The notes beneath the pieces are model-generated. The model did no database searches. It worked only from the letters and a program-made list of their open reading frames with translations, and was not told the DNA's origin. Shown in pieces: positions 34,584 to 42,829 of a DNA stretch of 64,000 nt; the stretch's first letter is position 1; each line of letters opens with the position of its first letter. Location of the stretch: positions 1 through 64,000 of the forward strand of contig JANJUV010000020.1 of the NCBI GenBank assembly GCA_024710405.1, given 5' to 3'. This stretch comes from Bacteroidales bacterium. GTDB lineage: Bacteria; Bacteroidota; Bacteroidia; Bacteroidales; F082. The translations under genes and the position numbers were made by a program.

Positions 34584-34797
34584 GCCAAGAGCCAAGAGCA
34601 ACTCTGCCCTTCGCCCTTCGCCCTCTGCTCTTCGCCCTCTGCCCTCTGCCCTCCGCCCTCCGCCCTCCGCCCTTCGCCCTTCGCCTCTTAAGTCAGTTGC
34701 GTGTTCCGAGTTTCGGGTTCCGGGTTGTGGTTGCCCTCTGCCCTCTGCTCTTCGCCCTCTGCCCTCTGCCCTCCGCCCTCCGCCCTCCGCCCTCCAC
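34584..34797. repeat. Compound heptamer block, right of the four-helix-bundle gene
   Basis: GAGCCAA units, then long GCCCTTC/GCCCTCT/GCCCTCC runs, a CTCTTAAGTCAGTTGC linker, GTTCCGA/GGGTTCC units, and further GCCCTCY runs. The order of parts matches the blocks at 1.6-2.1 kb and 3.4-3.9 kb. Confidence 0.88.
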
Positions 34798-34849
34798 CCT
34801 TCCTAACAGAATTTCTATAATCTTTAACACTAACATAACAAAATCCCCC

Positions 34850-34857
34850 TATATTTG
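34850..34857 (+). promoter_or_regulatory. Bacteroidota -7 promoter element
   Basis: TATATTTG fits TAnnTTTG exactly, 52 bases before the ATG at 34910. A TTTAAC sequence about 23 bases upstream is a weak -33 candidate. Confidence 0.6.
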
Positions 34858-34909
34858 CCTTGTTAAAACCAACCCGGATTCAACCAAAGCCTGTGTAAAA
34901 CAGAAAAAT

Positions 34910-36832
34910 ATGGTCAAAAGAATCCTTCATGCCTATTCCAACCGCTTCCTCTCGCGGTGGATCGTACTCGTGTACGACATCTTTGCCGTGTACATCACCT
35001 ACATTTTCGCCAACCTCATCAGGCACAATTTCGAGTACCTGACCATCAACCCCTATGTGATGGAATCCCAGTCCATACTGGTGATGCTGGCGTATATAAC
35101 ATCATTTTTGCTTACCCGTTCCTACAGCGGCATCATCAGGCACACCAGCCTCAACGATGCCATACGGATATTTAAAGCCACTGGTGCTGCTTTTGTTGTC
35201 TTGCTGGGAATAAATTTCTTTCTTGCTTCCCGTAATACAGGCCAGAGCCTGATACCGCCCATGTCGGTGCTCACCATTCATTTCCTGCTCACGCCTTTGT
35301 TTTTGCTCGGAAGCAGGTTTATCATCAAATCCATTTACAACGACATCATCCGCAAGGAACGCAAGAAACGCATGCGCGTGATGATCTACGGTGCCGGAGC
35401 TGCAGGCATGCTCACCCGCAACGCACTCTTGCAGGACATGTTTTTTCAGTACGAGATCGTCGCGTTTATTGACGACAACCACGGGAAGGTGAACAAGATG
35501 CTCGACGGCATTCCGGTGGTAGCAGGTGAAAAGGCCCTGACGGAAGCCTATGTGAAACGCAACGAGGTGCAGCAGATGATCATCGCCATTCAGAAGCTCG
35601 ACATCAACCACAAAAAACAAATCATCGAAAAAGGATTAGAGCTGCACCTTCAGGTGAAGGTAGTCCCCGCCATCGAGATGTGGATCAACGGTCAACTGAG
35701 TTCCAATCAGTTGCGTGAAGTGAAGATCGAAGAACTGCTCGAACGCGATCCCATCAGGCTCGACAACAATCAGGTAGCCACCGACCTGCACAACAAGGTG
35801 GTGATGGTAACAGGCGCTGCCGGTTCCATCGGCAGTGAGATCGTCCGTCAGGTGCTGCAGTACAAGCCGGCCAGATTGATTTTGGTGGATCAGGCCGAGT
35901 CGCCCCTGTACGAGCTGCAGTTCGAGATCAACAGCACCGAGCCGTTCACATCATTTTCCGACAGGGCATTGTACCTCATTGCCAGTGTGAAGGACAGGTT
36001 CAGGATGGAAAAGATCTTCAGCACCTACCGTCCTCAGGTGATTTTTCATGCTGCCGCTTACAAGCATGTGCCATTGATGGAAGATAATCCCTATGAGGCA
36101 CTCCTGGTCAATGTGTTTGGCACCAAGGTAGTGGCCGATCTGGCCGTGAAGTACGGCACACAGAAGTTTGTGATGATCTCGACCGACAAAGCCGTGAATC
36201 CCACCAACATCATGGGCGCCAGCAAGCGGATTGCCGAGATCTACACCCAATGTCTGTCGAACAAACAAACCCAGTTTATCACCACAAGATTTGGCAATGT
36301 ACTCGGTTCCAATGGATCGGTGATTCCTTTGTTTCGCAAGCAAATCGAAAAGGGCGGCCCGCTCACCGTGACCGATTTCGCCATCACACGTTATTTCATG
36401 ACCATCCCCGAGGCCTGCAACTTAGTGCTCGAAGCCGGTGCGATGGGTCTGGGGGGCGAAATATTTGTGTTCGACATGGGCAGGCCCGTACGGATATTTG
36501 ACCTCGCAAAGAAGATGATTCAGCTGTCAGGCCTGCGTCCTGAAATTGATATAAAGATTGTGGAAACAGGCCTTCGACCGGGCGAAAAACTGTACGAAGA
36601 ATTATTGGCCGGGCAGGAAAACACCATGCACACCCACCATCCCAAAATCATGATTGCCCGTGTGCGGCAGTACAACAAATCTGAAATAGAGCGCTTCATG
36701 AATGAGCTTTCGGGACTGATTGTGGAATGGGACGAGTTTGCCCTGGTGCGCAAAATGAAGGAGATGGTTCCAGAATTCATCAGCAACAACAGCGTGTTTT
36801 CGAGGCTTGATATTCAGGGCGCCCCGGATTAA
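34910..36832 (+). CDS. Membrane-bound nucleoside-diphosphate-sugar dehydratase (FlaA1/WbpM/PglF-like)
   Basis: A 640-residue protein. Residues 1-150 hold about four membrane helices (for example IVLVYDIFAVYITYIFANLI). A first Rossmann-like region contains IYGAGAAGMLTRNAL. The catalytic short-chain dehydrogenase domain starts at VTGAAGSIGSEIVRQVL (about residue 304). The active site reads STDKAVNPTNIMGASKR, with Met in place of Tyr, as known for WbpM. It would 4,6-dehydrate a UDP-HexNAc at the inner membrane. ATG at 34910 follows a TAnnTTTG promoter; the frame upstream is repeat. Confidence 0.92.
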   Translation: MVKRILHAYSNRFLSRWIVLVYDIFAVYITYIFANLIRHNFEYLTINPYVMESQSILVMLAYITSFLLTRSYSGIIRHTSLNDAIRIFKATGAAFVVLLGINFFLASRNTGQSLIPPMSVLTIHFLLTPLFLLGSRFIIKSIYNDIIRKERKKRMRVMIYGAGAAGMLTRNALLQDMFFQYEIVAFIDDNHGKVNKMLDGIPVVAGEKALTEAYVKRNEVQQMIIAIQKLDINHKKQIIEKGLELHLQVKVVPAIEMWINGQLSSNQLREVKIEELLERDPIRLDNNQVATDLHNKVVMVTGAAGSIGSEIVRQVLQYKPARLILVDQAESPLYELQFEINSTEPFTSFSDRALYLIASVKDRFRMEKIFSTYRPQVIFHAAAYKHVPLMEDNPYEALLVNVFGTKVVADLAVKYGTQKFVMISTDKAVNPTNIMGASKRIAEIYTQCLSNKQTQFITTRFGNVLGSNGSVIPLFRKQIEKGGPLTVTDFAITRYFMTIPEACNLVLEAGAMGLGGEIFVFDMGRPVRIFDLAKKMIQLSGLRPEIDIKIVETGLRPGEKLYEELLAGQENTMHTHHPKIMIARVRQYNKSEIERFMNELSGLIVEWDEFALVRKMKEMVPEFISNNSVFSRLDIQGAPD

Positions 36833-36925
36833 AGGCTGCAAACCGGTCTTTACTTAAGTAAAATTGCTTATTAACAGATTGTTAAGGATGCAACATATGG
36901 TATGCCTTTGTTGTGATAACTAATG

Positions 36926-36933
36926 TATTTTTG
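36926..36933 (+). promoter_or_regulatory. Bacteroidota -7 promoter element
   Basis: TATTTTTG, 20 bases before the deacetylase ATG at 36954. A TTTG at 36907-36910 lies nearer than the usual spacing. Confidence 0.5.
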
Positions 36934-36953
36934 CCCGTCAAACCAACAGCCCG

Positions 36954-37796
36954 ATGAACATCCTTTCGTTCGATGTCGAAGACTGGTACATGAGTTATGA
37001 TGGCTCGCAGATAGATGCTTCGCGCTGGAGCGAATTGCCCGGTCGCATCAGGCAAAATCTGGAGGAAATTCTGTCCTTTCTCGAACAGCACAACACCCTG
37101 GCAACCTTCTACATCATGGGCTGGGTAGCCAAAGCGTATCCCGATGTGGTGAAATTGGTGTTTTCGAAAGGGCACGAGATCGGTTATCATTCGTTTTATC
37201 ATCAGTTGCCCGTAAATCAGGGGCCTGAATTGTTTGAGAAAGACCTTTCGGAAGGACTTGCCCTGCTCGAAGACCTCATTGGCGAGAAAGTAATGCATTA
37301 CCGTGCGCCCCGTTTTTCTCTGTGTCACCGCACCAACTGGTCACTGCCGATACTTGTCGGTCATGGCATTAAAGTAAGCAGTTCGGTGAAATCCATCAGG
37401 CGTTTTGGCAGCGAGAAGGTGCCAACACATCCCTTCCGCTTTAGTTACAAGGGCATCGAACTGCTCGAACTGCCGCTCAATCAGGCCTCATTGATGGGAA
37501 TTAATTTCGTGTACACTGGCAGCGGCTATTTCAGGATATTGCCTTATCCTGTGATAAAACATCTGTATGACTCGTCGGATTACAACATGGCCTATTTCCA
37601 TCCGCGCGATTTTGACACCGCCGTCCCGAAGACTGATTTGCTGCCGTTTTACCGCAACATCATGAGCAGTCTGGGCAATGGGACAACGAAGAAAAAACTC
37701 GGACGGCTCATCAGGAGCAATCAGTTTATCACGGTGGGTCGTGCAGCCGGTATCATCAATGAATCCAACCGGAAACTACCGATTCTGTACCTGTGA
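36954..37796 (+). CDS. Polysaccharide deacetylase, exosortase-locus type
   Basis: A 280-residue NodB-like deacetylase, paralogue of the protein at 32510. LSFDVEDWYMSYDG at residues 4-17, NTLATFYIMGWVAKAYPDVV, GHEIGYHSFYHQLPVNQ with the metal His, YRAPRFSLC, and the C-terminal YNMAYFHPRDFD. It acts on N-acetylated glycan. It converges with the exosortase gene, 20 bases away, which supports a link between deacetylase and exosortase functions. Confidence 0.88.
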   Translation: MNILSFDVEDWYMSYDGSQIDASRWSELPGRIRQNLEEILSFLEQHNTLATFYIMGWVAKAYPDVVKLVFSKGHEIGYHSFYHQLPVNQGPELFEKDLSEGLALLEDLIGEKVMHYRAPRFSLCHRTNWSLPILVGHGIKVSSSVKSIRRFGSEKVPTHPFRFSYKGIELLELPLNQASLMGINFVYTGSGYFRILPYPVIKHLYDSSDYNMAYFHPRDFDTAVPKTDLLPFYRNIMSSLGNGTTKKKLGRLIRSNQFITVGRAAGIINESNRKLPILYL

Positions 37797-37816
37797 AAGA
37801 GATTTACTCTTGGGCT

Positions 37817-38395
37817 TCAGGCACTTGCTGTTTTTTTGCTTTTTATCCTGAATTTCTCTACCCACCACACCCACTGCAGGAAGATCACCACATAAAAACC
37901 CGGTCGCAGAATCCATTCGTGGATGAAGTCCCAGTGTTCGGGTTTCCACAGCACCACCACAGAGAGGATGACGATCCGCATGATGTTCACAAGGTGCATG
38001 ATAAAGATAGCGAGGGGGATGAACCACAATTTATGTTTCCACGGGCCGGGAAAAAGCACAAAAAGCACCAGAATCTGGTAAAACTGTTTCAGTCCCGAGC
38101 AACTTTCCCAAACCTGCACATATCCCCCATTGCTGAACCACATCACGTTTGGGTATTCGGTGGTGACGTGCAGTCCCAATATACTGCGGTTGATCCACAG
38201 ACTGCTGTGAAAAACCTGTTCGGCCAGCCAGTCAGCAGTAGCATTAATGACGGTGAATGATTTGATTACCCTGGCAAAATCCCACCACAACACATGAAAG
38301 CTGTAAGTGATGATGGCAAAGAGGGCAACATCCACCACAAAACCAAAAGGCCCTTGATAAAACCGTTTGAATTTTTGTATCTGTTGTTGTGGCAT
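37817..38395 (-). CDS. Exosortase-family transpeptidase
   Basis: A 192-residue membrane protein with about six hydrophobic segments. The exosortase/archaeosortase catalytic set is visible: Cys99 in WESCSGLKQF, Arg140 in LVNIMRIVIL, and His159 in WDFIHEWIL. Exosortases cleave and re-anchor proteins bearing a short C-terminal sorting signal. ATG at 38395 is preferred to a TTG at 38413. No candidate sorting-signal substrate was seen in the window. Nearby deacetylases and polysaccharide genes fit known exosortase neighbourhoods. I cannot assign the Xrt subtype. Confidence 0.85.
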   Translation of the reverse strand: MPQQQIQKFKRFYQGPFGFVVDVALFAIITYSFHVLWWDFARVIKSFTVINATADWLAEQVFHSSLWINRSILGLHVTTEYPNVMWFSNGGYVQVWESCSGLKQFYQILVLFVLFPGPWKHKLWFIPLAIFIMHLVNIMRIVILSVVVLWKPEHWDFIHEWILRPGFYVVIFLQWVWWVEKFRIKSKKTASA

Positions 38396-38557
38396 ACACC
38401 TTGTTTGCGGCAAAAGTAAGATTTTGTGCGCATCCTTCAGCCTGATTCAGCGGCAAGACAAAATCATGTCAATTTTTTAATCAGACTCCTGCACAAAATA
38501 CCATATTATCTCCCCACTCAATCTGCTCCATTTTCGAGGCAACAGTACAATTGAAAA

Positions 38558-38635
38558 AAACAAACGGTCGAAAAAAAAATTCGACAGCAGAAAACGATCC
38601 GTTTCACAGCAGAGATTGACCAAAACAAACGGTCG
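38558..38635. repeat. Pair of 13-nt direct repeats
   Basis: AAACAAACGGTCG occurs at 38558-38570 and 38623-38635, 65 bases apart, in the AT-rich gap upstream of the exosortase gene. They could be protein-binding sites; nothing else supports this. Confidence 0.4.
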
Positions 38636-38734
38636 TTTTTTCGGCCTTTGTAAGTAATTGATATTTAACGCCTTAAAAACCACACAAAACCAAGCCCCAA
38701 AGTCCCTTTTTTGATCGTTTTATTAAGTCGTTAA

Positions 38735-39508
38735 TGCAGATTTTTAGCGTTTACCCCCAACCCTAAAGAATGCAATAAAATCAGCTTCTGCTGAATCACC
38801 AAGTGACATCTCCCCACCAACGCCCACAGCCAGAAAGGTGAATCTGAACCAAAATCCATCCCAACCCGAAACTCGCAACCCGGAACACGCAACCAGATCC
38901 CAACCAGCAACCCGCAACCAGAAACAAGCAACCAGAAACAAGCAACCAGAAACCAGAAACAAGTACCAAGAACTTTTCAAGAAAAAAGAACAAAGAAAAA
39001 TCAAAGCAACAAGGCAGAAAATGAACAGAAGCTGTTGTAACTGACTTCATGTTCAGCTGATTTTTTGCGTTTTACCCCAAACCCTAAAGGGAGCCGCTAA
39101 AGATCAGCTTCTGCTGAATCATCAAGTGACATCTCCCCACCAACGCCCCCGGCCTGAAAGGAGAAACTGAACTGAAAACCACCCCAACCCGTAACACGCA
39201 ACAAGTAACCCGCAACAAGAAGCAAGAAACAAGTACTTTTCAAGAAAAAAGAACAAATAGAAATCCTATGCTTTAAGGAATTGAATCTAACAGAAGCTCG
39301 TGGGATAAACTGCAGGTAGCTAAGATATTTAGCATTCGCCTCAAACCCTAAAGGGAGCAATAGAAATCAACTTCTACTGAATCAGTAAGTGACATCTTCC
39401 TGGCAACGTCCCCGGCCAAAAAGGTGAAACTGAACCAAAATCCATCCCAACCCGAAACCCGCAACCAGAAACCAGAAGCCAGAAACAAGCAACCAGCAAC
39501 AAGCAACC
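38735..39508. repeat. Three tandem copies of a 190-260 bp repeat
   Basis: Copies start near 38735, 39054 and 39316. Each has TTTNGCRTTY, ACCCTAAAG, then TCAGCTTCTGCTGAATCA (a hairpin TCAGC-TTCT-GCTGA in copies 1 and 2) and AAGTGACATCT. After these come a stretch with GAAACTGAACC, and finally CCCGAAA/CCAGAAA/CAAGCAA heptamers. Copies 1 and 2 also share a tail with CTTTTCAAGAAAAAAGAAC. The repeats occupy the gap between the exosortase and mnmA genes. Open frames across them on the minus strand are repeat-derived, not genes. Confidence 0.85.
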
Positions 39509-40566
39509 TATTGAATAATTCCACTCCCCAAACAAATCGCTTCAGCATGATGATACAGAACCCCAAACTGTCCGGGGGCTACACCGGAAACGGGGATATC
39601 GGACAAAATCATCGGTGAACCGGACGCAAGCGAAAGTTTGCCTGTATTAAAATCCGGCTGATGGCGTATCTTAAAACGAACGGGCATATCGTGTGTAAAA
39701 GGAGCATCCGGATGGAGCGGAAGGAGTTCTGTCAGATTAATTTCTGAGGTGTACTGACTCACAGGGTCATAACCATTGGAGACATAAAGAACATTCTCAT
39801 CGGTGTTTTTCCTGACCACAAACCAGGGACCACCGCTCAGTCCGAGTCCTTTGCGTTGTCCGATGGTATGAAACCAGAATCCTTTGTGCTTGCCGAGAAT
39901 TTTGCCTGTTTCCAGTTCCACGATCAGTCCCTCCTTTTCACCGGCATACCTGCGGATGAAGTCGTTATAATTGATTTTTCCCAGAAAACAGATCCCCTGA
40001 CTGTCGGGGCGATGGGCACTGGGAAGCCTCATTTTCGTGGCAATTTCACGCACCTGCGGTTTCAATAGTCCGCCAACGGGAAACATCAGTTTGCTGAGTT
40101 GTGCGTAGGTAATCCGTGCCAGAAAATACGTCTGGTCTTTGACGGGATCAGCAGCCGTGCCCAGGAAAAAGCCCTGTTCATTTTCAATTACCCGCGCATA
40201 ATGTCCTGTGCTGATCTTGTCGAATTGATGTCCGTACCTGTCTTCGAAACTTCCGAATTTGATCAGCCTGTTGCACATCACATCGGGGTTTGGAGTCAGT
40301 CCTTTTTTCACTTCCTCAATGGTGTAGGCAACCACACGCTCCCAGTATTCTTTCTGAAGATCAACAATTTCCAGACGGCAGCCGTACTTTTTGGCAATCC
40401 AGGTGGTGATCTCGACATCCTCTTCTGCCGGACAATCCACATAGCCGGGTTCGTCCTCCATGCCGATGCGGATGTAGAAAATTACCGGGTCGAGGCCCTG
40501 TTCCTTTAGTAAAGGAATTGTGACCGAACTGTCGACCCCACCCGAAACTAATGCTGCAAGCTGCAT
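39508..40566 (-). CDS. mnmA: tRNA 2-thiouridylase MnmA
   Basis: A 352-residue enzyme that adds sulfur to U34 of Lys, Glu and Gln tRNAs. The PP-loop SGGVDSS is at residues 8-14. The catalytic Cys98 lies in NPDVMCNRLIKFG and the second Cys in DSQGICFLGKI; STGHYARV is also present. ATG at 40566 gives the standard start ahead of LAALVSGGVDSS. This is a housekeeping gene flanked on its 3' side by the 190-260 bp repeats. Confidence 0.95.
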   Translation of the reverse strand: MQLAALVSGGVDSSVTIPLLKEQGLDPVIFYIRIGMEDEPGYVDCPAEEDVEITTWIAKKYGCRLEIVDLQKEYWERVVAYTIEEVKKGLTPNPDVMCNRLIKFGSFEDRYGHQFDKISTGHYARVIENEQGFFLGTAADPVKDQTYFLARITYAQLSKLMFPVGGLLKPQVREIATKMRLPSAHRPDSQGICFLGKINYNDFIRRYAGEKEGLIVELETGKILGKHKGFWFHTIGQRKGLGLSGGPWFVVRKNTDENVLYVSNGYDPVSQYTSEINLTELLPLHPDAPFTHDMPVRFKIRHQPDFNTGKLSLASGSPMILSDIPVSGVAPGQFGVLYHHAEAICLGSGIIQ

Positions 40567-40593
40567 CCGCTGATAAGTTTTGTGCAAAGTTCG

Positions 40594-40601
40594 CAAATAT
40601 A
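40594..40601 (-). promoter_or_regulatory. Bacteroidota -7 promoter element for mnmA
   Basis: On the minus strand the sequence reads TATATTTG, an exact TAnnTTTG match, 27 bases before the mnmA ATG. Confidence 0.6.
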
Positions 40602-40672
40602 AACGAACCCTGTCCTAAGTCTAAAATCATTCTAAATAACAACGGCTTCTGCAACCGTTTGCGCAATATCCC

Positions 40673-40680
40673 TAATTTTG
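40673..40680 (+). promoter_or_regulatory. Bacteroidota -7 promoter element for the ligase operon
   Basis: TAATTTTG fits TAnnTTTG, 66 bases before the ATG at 40747. It is divergent from the mnmA promoter. Confidence 0.5.
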
Positions 40681-40746
40681 AGACCGCAAAAACAATCATA
40701 GCGGATTGGTTTTGTACAAAAGCAATATAAATCAAAACAATAATGT

Positions 40747-42450
40747 ATGTCAAACATCGGATCGTACGAAGAAAGGATCAAGGGTTTCGACTGGGGACTG
40801 GCCGAGAAGGAGCTTGGTTATCAGCCCGGAGATGATATCAACATTGGCTGGTACTGCACCGACCGTATTTGCCGCATGGGAAAGGCAGACAAAACTGCTA
40901 TTCTGTGGGAAGGACTTGGCGGGGTGGAAAAGAAATACACCTACAACGATATCAGGTTAAGAACCAACACAATCGCTTCCTTCCTTAAGGGCTTGGGTGT
41001 GGAGCAGGGCGAGCGGGTTTGTTTGTTTATGGATAAGATTCCCGAACTGTACATTGGCTTGCTGGCCGTACTCAAGATGGGCGCGGTTGCACAACCGCTT
41101 TTTTCAGCTTTCGGTGACGAATCCCTGTTTATCAGATTAGAAAATGCAGGCACCAAAGCCATAATAACGCAACGTAAACATGTAGGCAAAGTGAGGCAGA
41201 TACTCGACAAACTGCCCGGACTCAAACATGTGATCATCGTCGACCACGACGGCAAAAAGGAACTCAAGGAACGCGAGGTAGTGTTTGCTATGGATGCAGC
41301 CGAGCAGGTGGAGCATTTCGAAGCCGCACGCACCAAAGCAGAATCACCCTCAGTGCTCCACTACACCTCCGGAACGACCGGACAGCCCAAGGGAGTGAAA
41401 CACGTACACTATTCGCTTATCTCACAGTACCTGACCTCACGATGGGTACTCGATTTGCGTGAAGACGATATTTACTGGTGCACCGCCGACCCCGGCTGGG
41501 TTACAGGAACCTCCTACGGCATCATCGGCGGCTTTGCTACCGGCTCGACGAACTGCATCCTCGACACAGGATTTTCGGCCGAAAGCTGGTACAGATTTAT
41601 CGAAAAATACCGCGTAACCATGTGGTACTCGGCTCCCACAGCCATCCGTTCGCTGATGAAAGCAGGCGATGCGCTCGTGAAACAGTTCGACCTCTCGTCA
41701 CTGCGTCATCTGGCCAGTGTGGGTGAACCCCTGAACGCTGAAGCTGTGATCTGGAGCCAGAAAGTGTTCGGAATAGCCTTCCACGATACTTATTGGCAAA
41801 CCGAAACAGGTTCGATGATGATTGTAAATGTACCCGGCATGAAAATCAAACCCGGCTCAATGGGCAAACCCTTCCCCGGTATCACCGCAACCGTGCTCGA
41901 CGAAAAAACCTACGAGCCTGTGGGCGGGCCCAACAAACCCGGCCTCATCGCCTTCAAACCCGGTTGGCCTGCTATGATGCGCACCTACTGGAACAACGAA
42001 GAAACCTATCAGAAAAAGTTCAAAAACGGCTGGTATCTGTCAGGTGACAAGGCCTTCCTTGACGCCGATGATTATTTCTGGTTCATCGGACGTGATGACG
42101 ATGTGATCAACACAGGCGGCCACCTTGTAAGTCCCTTCGAGGTGGAATCAGCCCTGCTCGAACACGAAGCCGTTGCCGAATCGGCTGTAGTGGCCAAACC
42201 CGACGAAGTAAACATGGAAGTGGTGAAAGCATTCGTTGTGCTGAACGAAGGTTTTGTCCCCGATGATATGCTCGAACTCAACATCATGAACTTCATCCGC
42301 AAAAAACTGTCGCCCCTGGCCATGCCACAGGAAATAGAATACCTCGATAAACTTCCGAAAACACGCAGCGGAAAAATTATGCGCAGACTCCTCCATGCCA
42401 AAGAATGGGGACACGATATCGGTGACATAAGCACGCTCGAAGACGACTAG
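40747..42450 (+). CDS. AMP-forming acyl/acetyl-CoA synthetase
   Basis: A 567-residue adenylate-forming ligase close in size and motifs to AcsA-type acetate-CoA ligases. LHYTSGTTGQPKGVKHVH is the ATP loop, DTYWQTETGSMM the A5 motif, and YLSGDKAFLDADDYFWFIGR the hinge region. LPKTRSGKIMRRLL holds the C-terminal catalytic Lys. It activates a carboxylate as the acyl-AMP. The next genes encode an acyl carrier protein and an alpha-oxoamine synthase, so the acyl group may be loaded on the carrier rather than CoA; this is inference. It starts the operon behind a TAnnTTTG element. Confidence 0.9.
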   Translation: MSNIGSYEERIKGFDWGLAEKELGYQPGDDINIGWYCTDRICRMGKADKTAILWEGLGGVEKKYTYNDIRLRTNTIASFLKGLGVEQGERVCLFMDKIPELYIGLLAVLKMGAVAQPLFSAFGDESLFIRLENAGTKAIITQRKHVGKVRQILDKLPGLKHVIIVDHDGKKELKEREVVFAMDAAEQVEHFEAARTKAESPSVLHYTSGTTGQPKGVKHVHYSLISQYLTSRWVLDLREDDIYWCTADPGWVTGTSYGIIGGFATGSTNCILDTGFSAESWYRFIEKYRVTMWYSAPTAIRSLMKAGDALVKQFDLSSLRHLASVGEPLNAEAVIWSQKVFGIAFHDTYWQTETGSMMIVNVPGMKIKPGSMGKPFPGITATVLDEKTYEPVGGPNKPGLIAFKPGWPAMMRTYWNNEETYQKKFKNGWYLSGDKAFLDADDYFWFIGRDDDVINTGGHLVSPFEVESALLEHEAVAESAVVAKPDEVNMEVVKAFVVLNEGFVPDDMLELNIMNFIRKKLSPLAMPQEIEYLDKLPKTRSGKIMRRLLHAKEWGHDIGDISTLEDD

Positions 42451-42451
42451 G

Positions 42452-42556
42452 ATGAGTTGCGGGTTGCGAGTTCCGGGTTTCGTGTTTCGTGTTAGCCCTT
42501 GCCCTCCAACCTTCAAACTTTCAAACTTTCAAACCTTCAAACCTTCAAACTTAAAA
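42452..42556. repeat. Heptamer and octamer repeats between ligase and carrier protein genes
   Basis: GAGTTGC/GGGTTGC units directly after the ligase stop, then CAAACTTT/CAAACCTT octamers (42503-42552) up to the acyl carrier protein leader. It lies inside an otherwise compact operon. Confidence 0.82.
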
Positions 42557-42566
42557 TCATAAAAAA

Positions 42567-42818
42567 ATGAGTGAAATTAAAGACGTTGTATTAAAGTATG
42601 TGATCAACGAGTATCTCGACGATCCGGATGAAGAGCTAACTTTTGACTCTCCCCTGATTTCAGGCGGTATTGTTGACTCATTCTCCATGGTATCGCTCAA
42701 GCGCTTTCTTGAAGCAACCTATAAAATCTCGCTGCCGGACGACCGTGCCACACCTGAAGCATTCGATACGGTGAACAGCATCACGGCATTGGTTGAAGAG
42801 TTTATTGCTAAGAAGTAA
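42567..42818 (+). CDS. Acyl carrier protein, stand-alone
   Basis: An 83-residue carrier protein. The phosphopantetheine attachment site is Ser38 in GGIVDSFSMVSLKRFLE, where the common DSL is DSF. Acidic composition and a four-helix pattern fit the family. It sits between an acyl ligase and an alpha-oxoamine synthase, 11 bases before the latter, so it probably delivers an acyl group to that enzyme. AcpS at 60812 could activate it. Confidence 0.88.
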   Translation: MSEIKDVVLKYVINEYLDDPDEELTFDSPLISGGIVDSFSMVSLKRFLEATYKISLPDDRATPEAFDTVNSITALVEEFIAKK

Positions 42819-42829
42819 CCTTACAGAAC

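Noticed and set aside
38744-39566. Minus-strand open frames across the three-copy repeat
   Set aside because: They share a peptide pattern only because the repeats are similar; each ends or starts arbitrarily in the repeat and lacks a plausible start.
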